DNA of 48,065 bases from a bacterium (GTDB taxonomy: Bacteria > Electryoneota > RPQS01). The notes beneath the pieces were generated by a model. It did no database searches. It was not told the DNA's origin and saw nothing but the letters and a program-made list of their open reading frames with translations. Below, piece after piece: positions 17,245-26,325 of the stretch. The stretch lies in assembly GCA_013360195.1 (NCBI GenBank), contig JABWCQ010000017.1:1-48065 (forward strand), in the 5' to 3' direction. Within the stretch, counting starts at the first letter, position 1. Each line of letters starts with the position of its first letter. A program made the position numbers and the translations under genes.

Positions 17245-19271
17245 GCACCCGCCGCGAACAGGCAATCGGTGCAGCATTGTTCATTCTGCTTGTGCTGCTG
17301 GGCTGGACTCCCTTCTTTTGGGAGACCGTACAAGCCGGAATCTATGATGCGATGCCAGTCATGCTTGGCGGATTCTTCGCCATCATCGCCGCCGGAATGA
17401 CCTACGACACGGCCGAGCGAATGTTCGGCGATGGCAAAGGTATCTATGCGGCCGCAATCCTGACCTCACTGCCCGCCGCGGGAATCGTCTTCAGCGAACC
17501 GCCGCTGCTGGCAAATGCGTCGCTGATGTTCATCACCAGCGCGACCTGCTGGTTCGCGTCCAGAGCACGCGCCGAAAATCCGCGTGAAACCCTGTTCTTT
17601 ATCGTCGTTCTCGGAGCAATTCCGCTCGCAATTTTCGGCTTCTGGCCGCCCGCGTTCATTCCGCTTGCTGCCCTGCTGCTCGTCCGTGACAAACTGAACG
17701 TACCGTGGACTACGATACTGATTACCGTTGCTCTCGGTCTCACAGGTCTATTGGCGAAGTATGTGATGCGGCTCGATTTGCCGAACATCATGAACCATCA
17801 GCCGCACATGGCGCTGTCACCGGCAGAGTCCGTCGTCATGCTCCTCCCGTGGCTGGGCGTGTTGCTGCTTGGATTGCTCAGCAAATCCGCATGGCCGGCG
17901 CTCGCAGTTCTGATAACAGCGCTGCTAAGCATGATGCACGTCGCATTCGACGGCGCGTGGCCGGCCATCATCGGTACCGCGTCGCCGCTGCTCGCGTTGG
18001 CCGGTCTGTCGGTGGTGCTGAAATGGTTTGACGCTGAATCAGAGAGCAGGCTTGGACAGTGGCGCTGGTTTGCTCTGCCGCTCGCGTTGGGGCTGATTGC
18101 GCTTGTCGCCGTGCGCATCGCGCGCTACGAAGATATTATCATCACACGCAACCATGCCGTGTTTGCGCTGGTCACCGGCATCGTGCTGCTCGTCGCCGTC
18201 ATGAACGACTCGCGAAGATGGATTTTCGCGCTGCACGTGCTGGGCGGCTGGCTCATCGGGGCGTTGTGGTGGCACTACTGGCATATCGAGAATTACGGCG
18301 AAGAACCGCAGCCGTCCTTTGACGTCACGCCGTGGATACTCATCGCGGCCCTGCTTGTGCGCGCGCTGATAAGACTCTGGTACGGAAAACGCATGCCGCG
18401 CGCGCTTGCCGAAGAAGGACCGCGGCATCGCTTCGACGAGGCGGTCTTTCGCATGTTCACGAATGTTCGCCGCAAGCAGTTGGAAGGCGTGCCGGTTTCC
18501 GTCCAGCCGAAAGATGAGCCGCGCATTCGTTTCGCAATCTTCGGTGATGTTGCAGGTTCAGAGTTTCCGTTTGCTTCGCGCAAGTCGGGTTATTATGCGT
18601 TCAAACAAATTATCAAAGCGATTACCGCGCGTCAGCCCGATTTCGCCGTTTCCACAGGCGACCTGGCGACGCGCGCGACGCCGCTGGCCTATCGCCGTCT
18701 GCGCATGCTGCTTCGTCACGTCACGTTTCCGCTTATCACCACTCCCGGCAATCACGATATCGTCAATCGCGGAGCCGTACAATCGCAATTCTTTCACGGT
18801 TTGTTCGGCAGCGACCACGGCGATATCACCGTCGGCTGCGTGCGTCTGATTCTAATTAACAACGCTTGGGGAAGCCTGACCGATGAGCAGTGGCGATGGG
18901 TTGAAGAAACGTTTGCAAAGTCGTGCGTCTCGAAATTCACGCTCGTGTTCTGTCACAAGCCTGTTTTCGACCCGCGCGAAGGAACATTCTATGGCATGGA
19001 ATGGCGGCCGCACGCTGAACGTCTTCACGCGCTGTTCGTGCGGAATCGAGTGAGCGCGGTTTTCTCCGGTCATATTCACAGCCTGCTGCACGACGAACGC
19101 GACGGCGTCCGCTATGTCATCTCCGGCGGCGCTGGCTCAAAACTGAAATCCGCAAACGACGAACACCACTATCTCTGGTGCGAAGCGGACGGTGAGCGCA
19201 TGCGCATTACCGCACACGCGCCCGGCGCTGCAGAATCGCTGCTTGATTTGACTTTGGAGGCGAAATCGTGA
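17241..19271 (+). CDS. Polytopic membrane domain fused to metallophosphoesterase
   Basis: 676 residues, ATG overlapping the previous stop (ATGA). Residues ~1-385 hold roughly ten hydrophobic segments. The stretch MLGGFFAIIAAGMTYDTAER, followed by a hydrophobic helix pair, resembles the middle of GT-C (PMT/ArnT-like) enzymes, but the first luminal loop with the catalytic acidic pair is not evident. Residues ~430-660 form a calcineurin-like phosphoesterase: FGDVAG (~433-438), STGDLATR (~470-477), TPGNHDIV (~501-508), FCHKP (~570-574), FSGHIHS (~608-614). The first motif is DxA rather than DxH. Coupling to glycosyltransferase genes suggests dephosphorylation or transfer on a lipid-linked sugar; that is inference. 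Confidence 0.8.
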   Translation: MSTRREQAIGAALFILLVLLGWTPFFWETVQAGIYDAMPVMLGGFFAIIAAGMTYDTAERMFGDGKGIYAAAILTSLPAAGIVFSEPPLLANASLMFITSATCWFASRARAENPRETLFFIVVLGAIPLAIFGFWPPAFIPLAALLLVRDKLNVPWTTILITVALGLTGLLAKYVMRLDLPNIMNHQPHMALSPAESVVMLLPWLGVLLLGLLSKSAWPALAVLITALLSMMHVAFDGAWPAIIGTASPLLALAGLSVVLKWFDAESESRLGQWRWFALPLALGLIALVAVRIARYEDIIITRNHAVFALVTGIVLLVAVMNDSRRWIFALHVLGGWLIGALWWHYWHIENYGEEPQPSFDVTPWILIAALLVRALIRLWYGKRMPRALAEEGPRHRFDEAVFRMFTNVRRKQLEGVPVSVQPKDEPRIRFAIFGDVAGSEFPFASRKSGYYAFKQIIKAITARQPDFAVSTGDLATRATPLAYRRLRMLLRHVTFPLITTPGNHDIVNRGAVQSQFFHGLFGSDHGDITVGCVRLILINNAWGSLTDEQWRWVEETFAKSCVSKFTLVFCHKPVFDPREGTFYGMEWRPHAERLHALFVRNRVSAVFSGHIHSLLHDERDGVRYVISGGAGSKLKSANDEHHYLWCEADGERMRITAHAPGAAESLLDLTLEAKS

Positions 19272-20299
19272 AACTCTCGCGCAGCGCGCCCCGACTCTCG
19301 CCGAAAAAAATTCTGCTGGTGCAGCTTCGCCGCATCGGCGATTGTATTCTTTGCACGCCGGCAATTCGCGCGCTGCACGAAAAATTCCCTGATGCGCAGA
19401 TTGATTTTCTGGCCGAATATCCCGCCGAAGAGACGCTGCGCTATCATCCGCTCATCTCGAAATTATGGGTGGCGCCAACGCGCGGATTGTCATCGACAAT
19501 CGAATTGATTCGCGGGCTCAGGCGGGAGCGCTACGACTTCGTCGTGGATTTCTTCACGAATCCGCGCAGCGCGCAATTTGTGTTCTTCACCGGCGCTAAA
19601 GTGCGGGCCGGTTTGAAACGGCGAGGCAGAACGTGGGCTTATAACCACCACTTCATCGAGGAGGAAGAGGACCGCGGTCTCTACGCCGCCGACTTGCGGC
19701 TTGAGATGCTGAAGCTCTTTGATGTGCCGTCCTCCTCGCGCGCGCTCGAAATTTACAGCGATTCGCAGGATGACGCCGCTCAGACGAAGGCCGGCAAACT
19801 CATTGACAAACTCACCGGTGTCGTTGTGGCCGTCGCGACCGGAAGCGCGAACGCCGCAAAACGCTATCCCGCCGATCTGACTGCGCAGGTCATCGAATTG
19901 CTGCGCGCTTCACACTTGGAAGTTGTGTTGACCAGCGGACCCGGTGAGCAGGAGTTTGCGCAGCGAATCTTGAATCGGCTGGCGCGTCCCGTTCCGCATT
20001 TTGCCGATGCGCGCGTGCCCGATTTGGCCGCGCTCTATCGTCATTGCGCGCTCTATGTCGGACCGGATTCGGGACCGAAGCATGTCGCGGTCGCCTGTGG
20101 AATTCCCACCGTCACTATTTTCGGTCCGGGAAACCCGAACAATTGGAACGATTTCGCAAATCCGAAGAACATCGTGCTCTTTCCGCCGTGCAAAGTGCGT
20201 CCGAATTGCGTCGAACTTGAATGCGTGAAGCTCGGCCACTTGCCGATGATTACTCCGCGTGAAATTCTCGCCGCGTCCCTGAAGCTGATTCTTGAATGA
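19268..20299 (+). CDS. Heptosyltransferase-family (GT9) glycosyltransferase
   Basis: 343 residues; GTG start overlapping the previous stop. The N-terminus KKILLVQLRRIGDCILCTPA is the classic GT9 'iLi-r-~~iGD-il~tP' motif, and the C-terminal site reads YVGPDSGPKHVAVACGIPTVTIFGP, the donor-binding 'D-G-~H~A~a~g~p~v~lfG' motif. GT9 enzymes add ADP-heptose (or ADP-activated relatives) to LPS inner core. A heptose epimerase gene (39525-40505) elsewhere in the window supports a heptose donor. Last gene of the plus-strand glycan operon. Confidence 0.92.
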   Translation: MKLSRSAPRLSPKKILLVQLRRIGDCILCTPAIRALHEKFPDAQIDFLAEYPAEETLRYHPLISKLWVAPTRGLSSTIELIRGLRRERYDFVVDFFTNPRSAQFVFFTGAKVRAGLKRRGRTWAYNHHFIEEEEDRGLYAADLRLEMLKLFDVPSSSRALEIYSDSQDDAAQTKAGKLIDKLTGVVVAVATGSANAAKRYPADLTAQVIELLRASHLEVVLTSGPGEQEFAQRILNRLARPVPHFADARVPDLAALYRHCALYVGPDSGPKHVAVACGIPTVTIFGPGNPNNWNDFANPKNIVLFPPCKVRPNCVELECVKLGHLPMITPREILAASLKLILE

Positions 20300-20303
20300 A
20301 AAA

Positions 20304-20321
20304 GGCGGCATTGCTGCCGCC
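20304..20321 (-). terminator. Intrinsic terminator of the hslR-like transcript
   Basis: GGCGGCA-TTGC-TGCCGCC (7-bp stem). Read on the minus strand it is followed by TTTTT, so it ends the minus-strand transcript of the S4 protein; the T run overlaps the last bases of the convergent heptosyltransferase gene. Confidence 0.7.
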
Positions 20322-20340
20322 TCGAATGATGTTCGTGGTT

Positions 20341-20358
20341 GCGGGTTTCCAAACCCGC
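20341..20358. repeat. Perfect hairpin GCGGGTTT-CC-AAACCCGC
   Basis: 8-bp perfect stem with a 2-nt centre, between convergent genes and 13 nt after the S4 gene stop on the minus strand. It has no T run of its own; it may aid termination together with the neighbouring hairpin or be a dispersed palindrome. Confidence 0.5.
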
Positions 20359-20371
20359 AAGCGCAATCAAA

Positions 20372-20755
20372 TCATCTTCCGCGCAGCTTCTCAATATCGC
20401 GCCGGTCTTTCTTGGTCGGTCGTCCGCCCTGCTCACGCTTGCCGGACTCGCGCCAAAGTTTATTCGATTCCTGAATCTGCCGGAATTTCTCCGCCGTCGC
20501 TTCATCCGTAATCTCTTCGTACATGCGCGGCGCGTCCTTCTTGGACAGGTTGATATCCGCCGCCTCCAAAATGCGAAACGTGCGGTAAAGTCCCTTCATG
20601 CGGATTTTGATAACTGCACCTGCGTCAACCGTGTCGTGAGCGTCGGCGAATTTCTCGCCAATCATGATCTTGCCTTCCTTGCAGGCTTCCGTCGCCTGTG
20701 TGCGCGACTTGAAAATGCGCGCGCGATGAAGCCAGATGTCGACTCGCAGTTTCAT
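20372..20755 (-). CDS. hslR: S4-domain RNA-binding protein, Hsp15-like
   Basis: 127 residues (E. coli Hsp15 is 133). The S4 domain occupies residues ~1-60: LRVDIWLHRARIFKSRTQAT, CKEGKIMIGE, AGAVIKIRMKG. The basic C-terminal tail has GRPTKKDRRDIEKL, which is characteristic of Hsp15. Hsp15 binds free 50S subunits that carry nascent chains and helps recycle them. The start overlaps the upstream gene stop by 4 nt, so the pair is co-translated. Confidence 0.88.
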   Translation of the reverse strand: MKLRVDIWLHRARIFKSRTQATEACKEGKIMIGEKFADAHDTVDAGAVIKIRMKGLYRTFRILEAADINLSKKDAPRMYEEITDEATAEKFRQIQESNKLWRESGKREQGGRPTKKDRRDIEKLRGR

Positions 20756-21435
20756 ATTTTGCCCAGCCAGCGGTCGGCAGCGCCGATTGCAGCCGCAGTT
20801 TGTTCCTTGGTAATTTCCTGATTGGCAAGCATGCTCGCGAGCACCGCAATCAACGTGCCGGGCAGAATCTTGAATTGCTTGTTTCTGCCTTCGGACAACT
20901 CGCCGTAGACCACCGGATATTCGGTGACTATCGACACGACGCGCTCAATTTCGCCGTCGGTCGCGCCAAGCTGCGACAAGTCGAGCCGGAGAGAAGAGAC
21001 ATAACCCGCCACTGATTCTTTGTCATGGCAGAGCAGCGTGGCAAACGCGGTCAACGCCCAGCCGTTTAAGCGCTCGTCCACGACAACGTCATGAAATCTG
21101 CACACGCGGCCAAAACTGAATTCGCTCAGACCGTCCGCCCAATGCTCAAGATGCACCTCCTCGACTGCCGCCAAGCGAAAATCGCGCACATCGGTATAGG
21201 CTGTCCACGACGGCACAAACTCTTCGAGCACGTCCACCGCATTCAGCACGGCTAAGGCTCGTCCGCGCTCGGGATAGGAGAGAATGCGCCACAAATAGTC
21301 GCGAGCGTCGGCTGGATTCGGAAGCAGCGGAGCAGGCAGTTCCGCAACTTCGCCAATCAGGTCGCGCGGAGGCATCTCGCCGCCCTGTGCATACTGCACC
21401 GCGCACTCCAAGAATCGTTTGACCCGTTTGTCCAT
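20752..21435 (-). CDS. Conserved-looking protein of unknown function, weakly HD/CCA-enzyme-like
   Basis: The frame is open to 21501, but the start at 21435 (MDKRVKRF) is preceded by AAGGAGA at ideal spacing, so 227 residues is preferred. Visible features: DARDYLWRILSYPERGRALAVLNAVDVLEEFVPSW resembles the linker and helix before the HD domain of CCA-adding or GlnD-like proteins (ending in '-vLPEw'), and EEVHLEHWADGL / VDERLNGWALTAFATLLCHDKES occupies the place of the HD motifs without a clean H..HD signature. It may be a degenerate HD-type domain. It is coupled to the Hsp15-like gene, hinting at an RNA-related role, but no function is claimed. Confidence 0.7.
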   Translation of the reverse strand: MDKRVKRFLECAVQYAQGGEMPPRDLIGEVAELPAPLLPNPADARDYLWRILSYPERGRALAVLNAVDVLEEFVPSWTAYTDVRDFRLAAVEEVHLEHWADGLSEFSFGRVCRFHDVVVDERLNGWALTAFATLLCHDKESVAGYVSSLRLDLSQLGATDGEIERVVSIVTEYPVVYGELSEGRNKQFKILPGTLIAVLASMLANQEITKEQTAAAIGAADRWLGKI

Positions 21436-21507
21436 AACCGTTGTCTCCTTGATTGAAGACAAGATACAAAGTCCCGCACAATTTTTCCACCATTCCTCCA
21501 ACGAATC

Positions 21508-23286
21508 ATGAAACGATTGACTTTACTTTGCTTGCTGTTCACCTTCGCGGCTCTCGCGTTCGCGCAGCCCGATGAACAGCGTATTCGCGCCGATGTGGCC
21601 TATCTTGCCGACGATGCCCGCGAAGGCCGCGGCATCGGAACCAAAGGGCTTGATGACGCCGCCGTCTATATCGCGGACAAGATGAAAGAGGCCGGACTCG
21701 AGCCCGCTTTCGGTGATTCCTACTTTCAGGAATTCGAAATGGGCTGGGGATTCACACTCGGCGAGAAAAATTTCATTACCTACGGCGGCCAAACGATTGA
21801 CACCAAATCGGGCGTCATGCCCACGGGATTTTCCGCCGCCGGAGAAGTGACGGGCAAAGTCATGTTCGCAGGCTATGGCATCATCGCTCCCGAATTCGAG
21901 TATGACGACTTCGCGGACATTGACGTCAAAGACGCCATCGTGCTGTGCATGCGCAAAGAGCCGGGCGAGTTTGATTCAACCTCAAAGTTCGACGGCATCA
22001 ATGTCACCGCGCACTCGACACTGAGAGCCAAAGCTGGCAATGCGAAATTGAAAGGCGCGAAAGCGCTCCTGCTCGTGGACGGGCCGCTCTATGCCGATAC
22101 GTCGCAGGCCGAAGAGCTTGTGCCCCCGTCCTCCAACGAAGCCTATATTGACTGCGGTATTCCCGTGCTCAGAATCACGCGCGCTGCCGTCAAGAAGCTG
22201 TTTCCCGAATTCGAGCTGGACAAGCTGCAGCGCTCGATTGATTCCAACACGCAGCCGCGCAGTCTTGAAGTGACGAAGGACGACGCTTCGATGTCCACCG
22301 ACCTGACGCGCGAAACCGTGTCCGTGAAAAACGTCGGCGCAATTCTGCGCGGCGGAGACGACATTCTCGTTGTCGGCGCGCATTATGACCACTTAGGCTA
22401 CGGCCAAAGCGGAAGCCTTGACGAGCAGACCAATGTCATTCACAACGGCGCGGATGACAACGCCAGCGGTGTGGCGGGAATGCTGGAAGTGATGCGGATG
22501 CTGAAGGCCAATCCGATTAACTCCACCGTGCTTGCGGTGGCGTTTACGGCTGAAGAGACGGGACTCGGCGGGTCAAGCCATCTGGTGAAAAATTTCCCGC
22601 TCGATATGAGCAAAGTGCGGTTGATGCTGAATCTGGATATGGTCGGCAGACTTAACGAAAAGAACGAGTTTACCGTGCTGAGCTGCAAATCGGCTGAAGA
22701 GCTGTCAAGCATCGTTGAGCGCGCCGCCATCGGAACGGATTTGAAAATCACCTGCAAAGGTGACGGCTACGGCCCGTCCGACCATATGAATTTTTATCTT
22801 GCCGACAAGCCTGTGCTGTTCTTCTTCACCGGCGCCCACGCGGATTATCACAAGTCCACCGATGACGCGCATCTGCTGAACTACGAAGGTGAAGTGAAAA
22901 TTACGCAGCTTGCCTATAATACGCTGCGCGAACTCGATGCGCTTGAATCGCCGCTGACTTATGTCCGAACCTCGGAGCCGCCGGATCAGGGAGGCGGGAG
23001 CTTCCGAGTATACTTCGGTTCGATTCCCGACTATGCGCAGCCCGATTCGCTGATTGGTGTTCTTCTGTCCGGAACTCGCGAAGGCGGACCTGCCGCGAAC
23101 GCGGGTATCAAGGGCGGCGATTTACTCGTGCGCATGGGCAAGGTCACGCTCAATAATATCTACGATTTCGTGTTTGCGCTGCGCACCTACGCGCCCGGTG
23201 ACACGGTCGATGTCGAGTATGTCCGTGACGGCAAGCACGAACTTGCCAACGTCGTGCTGAAGGCTCCGCCGGCCAAGCATCAATAA
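21508..23286 (+). CDS. Secreted M28-family metallopeptidase with PDZ domain
   Basis: 592 residues; signal peptide ~1-19 (ending AFA). The peptidase part shows the M28 zinc ligands in order: GAHYDHLG (His292, near residues 290-297), GADDNASG (bridging Asp), AEETGLGG (catalytic and ligand Glu), LNLDMVGR (Asp) and DYHKSTDD (His). An insert at ~85-240 fits a protease-associated domain. A PDZ domain follows at ~500-590 (GGPAANAGIKGGDLLVRMG). Such enzymes are exported amino- or carboxypeptidases. The divergent neighbour is 72 nt away. The next gene, a TolB-like propeller, follows at 41 nt and is likely in the same operon. Confidence 0.92.
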   Translation: MKRLTLLCLLFTFAALAFAQPDEQRIRADVAYLADDAREGRGIGTKGLDDAAVYIADKMKEAGLEPAFGDSYFQEFEMGWGFTLGEKNFITYGGQTIDTKSGVMPTGFSAAGEVTGKVMFAGYGIIAPEFEYDDFADIDVKDAIVLCMRKEPGEFDSTSKFDGINVTAHSTLRAKAGNAKLKGAKALLLVDGPLYADTSQAEELVPPSSNEAYIDCGIPVLRITRAAVKKLFPEFELDKLQRSIDSNTQPRSLEVTKDDASMSTDLTRETVSVKNVGAILRGGDDILVVGAHYDHLGYGQSGSLDEQTNVIHNGADDNASGVAGMLEVMRMLKANPINSTVLAVAFTAEETGLGGSSHLVKNFPLDMSKVRLMLNLDMVGRLNEKNEFTVLSCKSAEELSSIVERAAIGTDLKITCKGDGYGPSDHMNFYLADKPVLFFFTGAHADYHKSTDDAHLLNYEGEVKITQLAYNTLRELDALESPLTYVRTSEPPDQGGGSFRVYFGSIPDYAQPDSLIGVLLSGTREGGPAANAGIKGGDLLVRMGKVTLNNIYDFVFALRTYAPGDTVDVEYVRDGKHELANVVLKAPPAKHQ

Positions 23287-23327
23287 ATCCTGCTTCATAA
23301 CTTTCAAATTGAAACTTGGACCATATA

Positions 23328-24371
23328 ATGAAAACTCCGGTTATTCTTCTCTCGCTACTTCTTGTCTCGCAGCTTTTCGCCGCCGAGCCGGTGTGGTTTG
23401 AAGGCGAGACTCATTTGCAGAATATTCAGCAGCTCACCTTCGGAGGTGAAAATGCCGAGGCCTATTTTTCCAAAGACGGCAAGTGGCTGGTCTATCAGTC
23501 CACGCGCGACAGTTTCGACTGTGACCAGATTTTCACGATGAATCTGGAAACGAAGGAATCGAAACTGGTCAGCACCGGCACGGGCGCGACGACGTGTTCG
23601 TTCTTCGTTCCCGGTTCGGACGAGTTGGTGTTTTGCTCGACACACGAGCACGGGGCGGAATGTCCGATGAAACCGGACAGAAGCCTCGGTTATGTGTGGG
23701 GACTGTTCGAGTTCGATGTCTATAAAAGCAAACTCGACGGGAGCGGACTTGTGAAGCTCACCAAAGAAAAGGGCTACGATGCCGAAGCGGCCGTATCACC
23801 GGACGGAAAGGAAATTGTGTTCACGTCGGGGCGCGACGGAGATTTGGAGCTCTACAAAATGAACATTGACGGTTCAAACGTCACGCGGCTGACACACACC
23901 GTCGGCTATGACGGCGGGCCGTTCTTTTCCCCGGACGGCAAGCACATCATCTATCGCGCCTTTCATCCGAAGACCGCAGAAGAGTTCGGCAAGTGGAGAC
24001 ATCTGTGGGAGAATCAGGCTGTCTCACCCGTGAGACTCGAACTGTGGATTATGGACACAGAGGGCAACAACCAGAGGCAGGTCACCAATCTTAATTCAGC
24101 GAGCTTCTGTCCCTACGTGCATCCGAGCGGCGAGTGGATTATCTTCACCACCAACTATGCGGACAGTCTGGGGGACAAGCGGATGCCGAACTTTGATTTG
24201 TTCCGCATTCGCCCGGACGGTTCAGACCTCGAACGGCTGACCTACAGCCCGACGTTCGACGGATTTCCGATGTGGTCCTATGACGGAAAGAAGCTGGTCT
24301 GGGCAAGCAACCGCGGCGAGCGTAAAGAAATGGGCGAGACGAACATCTTTATCGCCGACTGGGTGGATTGA
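23328..24371 (+). CDS. Secreted TolB-like beta-propeller protein
   Basis: An ATG exists at 23316, but the signal peptide MKTPVILLSLLLVSQLFAAE starts cleanly at 23328, with GGA 10 nt upstream, so 347 residues is preferred. Five PD40/WD40-like repeats are visible: SKDGKWLVYQS, SPDGKEIVFTS, SPDGKHIIYRA, HPSGEWIIFTT, SYDGKKLVWAS. The fold is that of TolB-type propellers, here probably a periplasmic or surface sensor or scaffold. Pairing with an M28 peptidase gene is suggestive of a peptidase accessory role. Confidence 0.88.
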   Translation: MKTPVILLSLLLVSQLFAAEPVWFEGETHLQNIQQLTFGGENAEAYFSKDGKWLVYQSTRDSFDCDQIFTMNLETKESKLVSTGTGATTCSFFVPGSDELVFCSTHEHGAECPMKPDRSLGYVWGLFEFDVYKSKLDGSGLVKLTKEKGYDAEAAVSPDGKEIVFTSGRDGDLELYKMNIDGSNVTRLTHTVGYDGGPFFSPDGKHIIYRAFHPKTAEEFGKWRHLWENQAVSPVRLELWIMDTEGNNQRQVTNLNSASFCPYVHPSGEWIIFTTNYADSLGDKRMPNFDLFRIRPDGSDLERLTYSPTFDGFPMWSYDGKKLVWASNRGERKEMGETNIFIADWVD

Positions 24372-24450
24372 CTTGAAAATGTAAGAGTGAATCATTAGAT
24401 TCTTAAATTCGTGTGCAGGACAACCAAACATTTCAGAAGGCAGGACGAGT

Positions 24451-26202
24451 ATGAAACTGAATAAAGCGTTTTGGTGGAGCACCGCTGTGATTGTGCTGAG
24501 CTTTGCACTGACGTTAATTGTCAGCTGCAGCAGCGACGATGGCGGCGATGACAACGGCGGCGGTCAGGCCAAGTGGACAATTATGCTCTACGGCGCGGGC
24601 AACAATGACCTCGACCAGGCGAATAACGGCACGTCGTACATTGTTCAGGACGTGCAGGATATGGAGAAGGTCGGGAGCCAGCAGGGTATCAACATGATTG
24701 CCATGGTGTCGCGCTACGGCGGCGGCGGCAACGCGCGCTATTATAAGATTGAGTACTTCCCCAACGAGAATCCGAATCAGATTAGTTCACCGGAGCTGCA
24801 GAATCTCGGCACGAAGGATATGTCCGACCCGCAGACGCTCAAGAACTTTTTGAATTACTGCAAGGCGAACTTTCCGGCGGAACGCTATCAGCTGATTATT
24901 GACGACCACGGCGCGGGCTGGCCGGGAAGCTGTTCGGACGATTTGGCCGGAGCGGGCGGTCTCTTGACGCTGCCGGAAACGCGCGAAGCGATTGCGACCT
25001 CGGATTTAGGCCGCGTGGACATTCTCACGTGGCATGCGTGCCTGATGAGTATGACCGAAGTGGCGTACGAGCTGCGCAGTGTGTGTGAATACATGACGAG
25101 CTGTCAGTTCACGATGCCGATGGAAAATATTCTCGGCGCGGATTTGTGGCTGGCTTGGCTGAAGGACAATCAGAGTTCGTCCAATGAGAATTACGCGCGC
25201 AAGGTCGTGGAGAGCGTGATTCAGCGGGCGCAGTTCAAGCAGAAGACGACGCACTACGCGATGATCAAGATGTCGGAGATGCAGAATCTCGGCGCGGCGC
25301 TGGGCAACTTCGGCAATATTCTTGTGCAGGAAGGCGGCGCGAATTGGAATCAGGTGCTGAACGCGTGGAACAGCACGCACTCGACGAATCTGGATAATCC
25401 GACGTATGTGGATATTCGCGAATTCACGAACCAGATTCAGGCGCAGCCCGCGTTCACCGGAAACAATCTGATTAACTCGAACGCGGTGAGCGTGCGCAAT
25501 GCTTTGAACGCGGCGGTGCCGTTTACGGACACCTATTTTCACGCGCCGGACAATCCGGTTCCGCGCGGCGGTCTGAATGTCTATATACCGTGGCAGCTTG
25601 CACAGTTCACGGCGGACGATTCGATCAAGTATTCGGCTCTGCAGTGGCGCGCGACAAACTGGCATTCATTTGTTTCGACGTTTGTGCGCAGTTTGGGCGG
25701 CGGTCAGGATCCTGTCGGACGGTGCTGTTACAACAACAATCAGAATTGTCAGGATGTCACGCAGGCGCAATGTCAGCAACTTTCCGGTGTGTGGACGCAG
25801 GGTGCGACGTGTGCGCAAGGCTGCGGCGGCGGAGGCCAGCAATGTGCGACGTCATGCGAGACGGCATCACAGATTTCTCTGGGACAGATTTATCAGTGCA
25901 ACTTGCAGGGCGGTCGCGGCGCGGCGAATTGGTTCCGTGTGAATATCAACACGGGCACGTACCGCTTCGAGATGGCGACGTCGCAGGGCAATGACTACGA
26001 TGTGTACACATTCGCGCCGTGCGGGTCGCAGCTGGGCTGTTTGAGCGAAGCGACGGGGAATGTGGAAGACTTTACTTGCAATTTCAACGGCTCGGGCGAG
26101 CTGTCGATTGCGGTGGCGATTTGGGATGGCGGCGGGCCGTTTGATTTCCGGATAACGCAAATCGGGATCACGGACGAGCCGGGTTCGATTGTCATCAAAT
26201 AA
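24451..26202 (+). CDS. Clostripain-family (C11) cysteine peptidase lipoprotein
   Basis: 583 residues. Lipoprotein signal with lipobox LIVSC (Cys26) followed by an Asp/Gly-rich linker. The peptidase domain (about 40-420) begins KWTIMLYGAGNNDLD; the catalytic dyad is His153 in IIDDHGAGW and Cys197 in LTWHACLMSMTEVAYEL, both in the typical clostripain contexts. A Cys-rich segment (~425-470, CCYNNNQNC...CAQGC) leads to a C-terminal beta-sandwich of the pre-peptidase type (TYRFEMATSQGNDYDVYTF). Clostripains cut after Arg, but C11 members vary. The terminator at 26230 ends this transcript. Confidence 0.9.
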   Translation: MKLNKAFWWSTAVIVLSFALTLIVSCSSDDGGDDNGGGQAKWTIMLYGAGNNDLDQANNGTSYIVQDVQDMEKVGSQQGINMIAMVSRYGGGGNARYYKIEYFPNENPNQISSPELQNLGTKDMSDPQTLKNFLNYCKANFPAERYQLIIDDHGAGWPGSCSDDLAGAGGLLTLPETREAIATSDLGRVDILTWHACLMSMTEVAYELRSVCEYMTSCQFTMPMENILGADLWLAWLKDNQSSSNENYARKVVESVIQRAQFKQKTTHYAMIKMSEMQNLGAALGNFGNILVQEGGANWNQVLNAWNSTHSTNLDNPTYVDIREFTNQIQAQPAFTGNNLINSNAVSVRNALNAAVPFTDTYFHAPDNPVPRGGLNVYIPWQLAQFTADDSIKYSALQWRATNWHSFVSTFVRSLGGGQDPVGRCCYNNNQNCQDVTQAQCQQLSGVWTQGATCAQGCGGGGQQCATSCETASQISLGQIYQCNLQGGRGAANWFRVNINTGTYRFEMATSQGNDYDVYTFAPCGSQLGCLSEATGNVEDFTCNFNGSGELSIAVAIWDGGGPFDFRITQIGITDEPGSIVIK

Positions 26203-26229
26203 CTCCTTCCTATATATAGGTGGTTTGAG

Positions 26230-26266
26230 CAGGGCGGCTCCGCGAGGGGTCGCCCTGTTTTTGTTT
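26230..26266 (+). terminator. Intrinsic terminator after the C11 peptidase gene
   Basis: CAGGGCG (26230-26236) pairs with CGCCCTG (26251-26257), followed by TTTTTGTTTT. It belongs to the family of hairpins with an internal GCGGCTC...GAGGGG core that recurs in the window. Confidence 0.85.
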
Positions 26267-26325
26267 TGGGTTGGAAATGTGTGTTTCATAAAACAGTAAC
26301 TTAGCGTTGCTGATGTTGCGACCCT

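Noticed and set aside
25006-25665. 219-codon minus-strand frame
   Set aside because: Opposite the C11 peptidase domain; no motifs, Arg/His-rich shadow.
25867-26289. Minus-strand gene driven by the orphan promoter at 26326
   Set aside because: The 140-codon frame is antisense to the C11 gene, Arg-rich and without a ribosome-binding site; an RNA is more likely than a protein, if anything.
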